64,000 nt of DNA from Marinomonas spartinae (GTDB taxonomy: Bacteria > Pseudomonadota > Gammaproteobacteria > Pseudomonadales > Marinomonadaceae). How positions within the stretch are numbered: the first letter of the stretch is position 1; the number at the start of each line of letters is the position of its first letter. The translations under genes and the position numbers were made by a program. The DNA lies in the NCBI RefSeq assembly GCF_900089775.1, contig NZ_FLOB01000016.1:17529-81528 (forward strand), read 5' to 3'. The notes below the pieces were generated by a model that was not told the origin of the DNA, made no database searches, and was given only the letters and a program-made list of their open reading frames with translations. Shown one piece after another: positions 63,381 through 64,000 of this stretch.

Positions 63381-63542
63381 ATGATATTGAAAATACGTAA
63401 CTTCCCGTTAATAGAGATCTTAGAGTACCTAGATACATCGAATAATATAGCTCTAGACCTTATCAGACTTAGCTTCACCATACTACTTGACCCACACAGA
63501 TACACTGAGTTTGCCAAACAGTCAGAAAACCTGACAGGGTGA
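63381..63542 (+). CDS. possible small protein (53 residues)
   Basis: ATG 63381 follows GGGAAGG at a good distance. The frame gives MILKIRNFPLIEILEYLDTS and continues with IALDLIRLSFTILLDPHRY, ending after 53 residues. I do not recognise it. It is amphipathic with a hydrophobic middle but no clear membrane helix. A relic of a longer gene is also possible. Confidence 0.3.
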   Translation: MILKIRNFPLIEILEYLDTSNNIALDLIRLSFTILLDPHRYTEFAKQSENLTG

Positions 63543-63620
63543 ACGCTTTCGATGAGTAAACCACGTATGGGGTCCCTTGATATCACGCCCTATCTTTGAA
63601 AAGATTAACTCAGATCAATC

Positions 63621-63696
63621 ATCACCTTGCTATTGGATTTGCGCAGACGCGTTGAGCCTGCGAAACAGGCGCAAGCGAATACGATAGCAAGGTGAT
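63621..63696. repeat. nested palindromic element
   Basis: The outer arms ATCACCTTGCTAT (63621-63633) and ATAGCAAGGTGAT (63684-63696) are perfect 13-bp complements. Inside lie TTGCGC (63639-63644) / GCGCAA (63669-63674) and GCCTG (63656-63660) / CAGGC (63666-63670). The ordered nesting suggests a folded, possibly repeated intergenic element (REP/MITE-like). Copy number cannot be judged from one window. Confidence 0.55.
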
Positions 63697-63722
63697 AATC
63701 TAAAAAGGCTGCAAAACAATGG

Positions 63723-63818
63723 ATTACCGCCTTCGCGGTAATGAAGTTGTGAATGCGGGGAGACGCCCTCACGGACCAGGACCCAATTTTTGGAGGTTGA
63801 CTCCCCCTTTTTATTTTT
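63723..63818 (+). repeat. hairpin and terminator-like tail of the palindromic element
   Basis: A perfect hairpin ATTACCGC/GCGGTAAT (63723-63742, loop CTTC) is followed by GGGGAG (63757-63762) pairing with CTCCCC (63801-63806), then TTTTTATTTTTT on the plus strand. The second stem has a 38-base loop, so it is not a classical terminator, but its U-rich tail faces the incoming rRNA operon. Confidence 0.4.
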
Positions 63819-63835
63819 TAGATTTTCTTGAGACG

Positions 63836-63869
63836 AAAAAAGCCCTGACAGCATAGCTATCAGGGCTTT
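63836..63869 (-). terminator. rRNA operon terminator
   Basis: On the minus strand AGCCCTGA...TCAGGGCT with inner TAGC/GCTG-like pairing is followed by TTTTTT, 13 bases after the 5S end. Confidence 0.9.
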
Positions 63870-63881
63870 CTTAAATTAAAT

Positions 63882-63995
63882 CTTGATAACGACCTACTCT
63901 CACATGGGATCTCCCACACTACCATCGGCGATGGCACTTTTCACTTCTGAGTTCGGGATGGGATCAGGTGGTTCAATGCCTCTATGATCATCAAG
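63882..63995 (-). rRNA. rrf: 5S ribosomal RNA
   Basis: The minus strand reads TTGATGATCATAGAGGCATT at its 5' end and holds the conserved CCGAACTCAGAAGTGAAA and CGCCGATGGTAGTGTGGG segments, with a 3' end that pairs with the 5' end (CTTGAT/ATCAAG). About 114 bases. The rest of the rRNA operon lies beyond the right edge. Confidence 0.93.
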
Positions 63996-64000
63996 AAAAC

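Larger units (their letters stand above)
63151..63620. other. AT-rich intergenic stretch with strong palindrome
   Basis: It contains a 9-bp inverted repeat CATGTGTCA (63148-63156) / TGACACATG (63224-63232) at the GGDEF start, a perfect 16-bp palindrome (63296-63343) and one small ORF (63381-63542). Nothing else is recognised. Confidence 0.5.

Noticed and set aside
63347..63586. 79-codon minus-strand ORF
   Set aside because: Overlaps the small plus-strand ORF and has no convincing start signal; the plus frame is slightly better but also weak.
63630..63854. 74-codon minus-strand ORF before the 5S gene
   Set aside because: It runs through the terminator and the palindromic element and has no ribosome site or known family.

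Overview
The window reads as a chromosomal segment of a marine gammaproteobacterium of the Oceanospirillales, most like Marinomonas. This rests on gene order and protein character, not on a database search: tRNA-Tyr/Gly/Thr, secE-nusG, rplKAJL-rpoBC, str, S10, spc and alpha clusters in gammaproteobacterial order, a ssb-yajR-uvrA block, a birA-coaX-SPOR block arranged as in Pseudomonas, and an EF-Tu with a short G-domain insertion. Almost the whole middle of the window is on the minus strand.

Layout. 1-4260: the N-terminal part of an acyltransferase, an M16C (PreP-like) peptidase and an Smr-domain protein. 4627-12938: an accessory catabolic/uptake region. A minus-strand unit (amino-acid-type ABC permease-ATPase fusion, Fe(II)/2OG dioxygenase, binding protein) faces a plus-strand unit (LysR regulator, flavin monooxygenase, Rid protein, DUF1028 Ntn-hydrolase-like protein, M20 deacylase). 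The fused permease-ATPase gene carries an in-frame amber codon, and the Rid gene appears to have lost its original start. 12962-14014: an aspartate carbamoyltransferase. 14129-17363: a compact three-gene phosphosignalling cassette (PP2C phosphatase plus two Ser/Thr kinases whose C-termini look like FHA and cold-shock/OB domains). A 680-base AT-rich stretch with possible gene relics lies between it and ssb. 18047-23170: ssb, yajR and uvrA, with a LexA box in the divergent promoter.

23307-54022: the translation/transcription core. From high to low coordinates it holds the tRNA operon, tRNA-Trp, secE, nusG, rplK, rplA, rplJ, rplL, rpoB, rpoC, rpsL, rpsG, fusA, tuf, and then the S10, spc and alpha operons ending at rplQ. 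Several strong promoters, an L10-type leader, a rplL-rpoB attenuator and a candidate alpha-operon leader can be read. The usual tufB slot between tRNA-Thr and tRNA-Trp is empty. 54097-57409: SPOR protein, coaX, birA and a second PhyH-family dioxygenase. 57536-63150: two GNAT acetyltransferases, an opgG without opgH, a UraA-type permease and a membrane diguanylate cyclase. 63151-64000: palindromic, repeat-like DNA with one small ORF, then the terminator and 5S gene of an rRNA operon entering from the right.

The best candidates for something undescribed are the PP2C/two-kinase cassette and the flavoprotein/Rid/DUF1028/deacylase pathway. Both functions are inferred; no experiment or database search supports them here.
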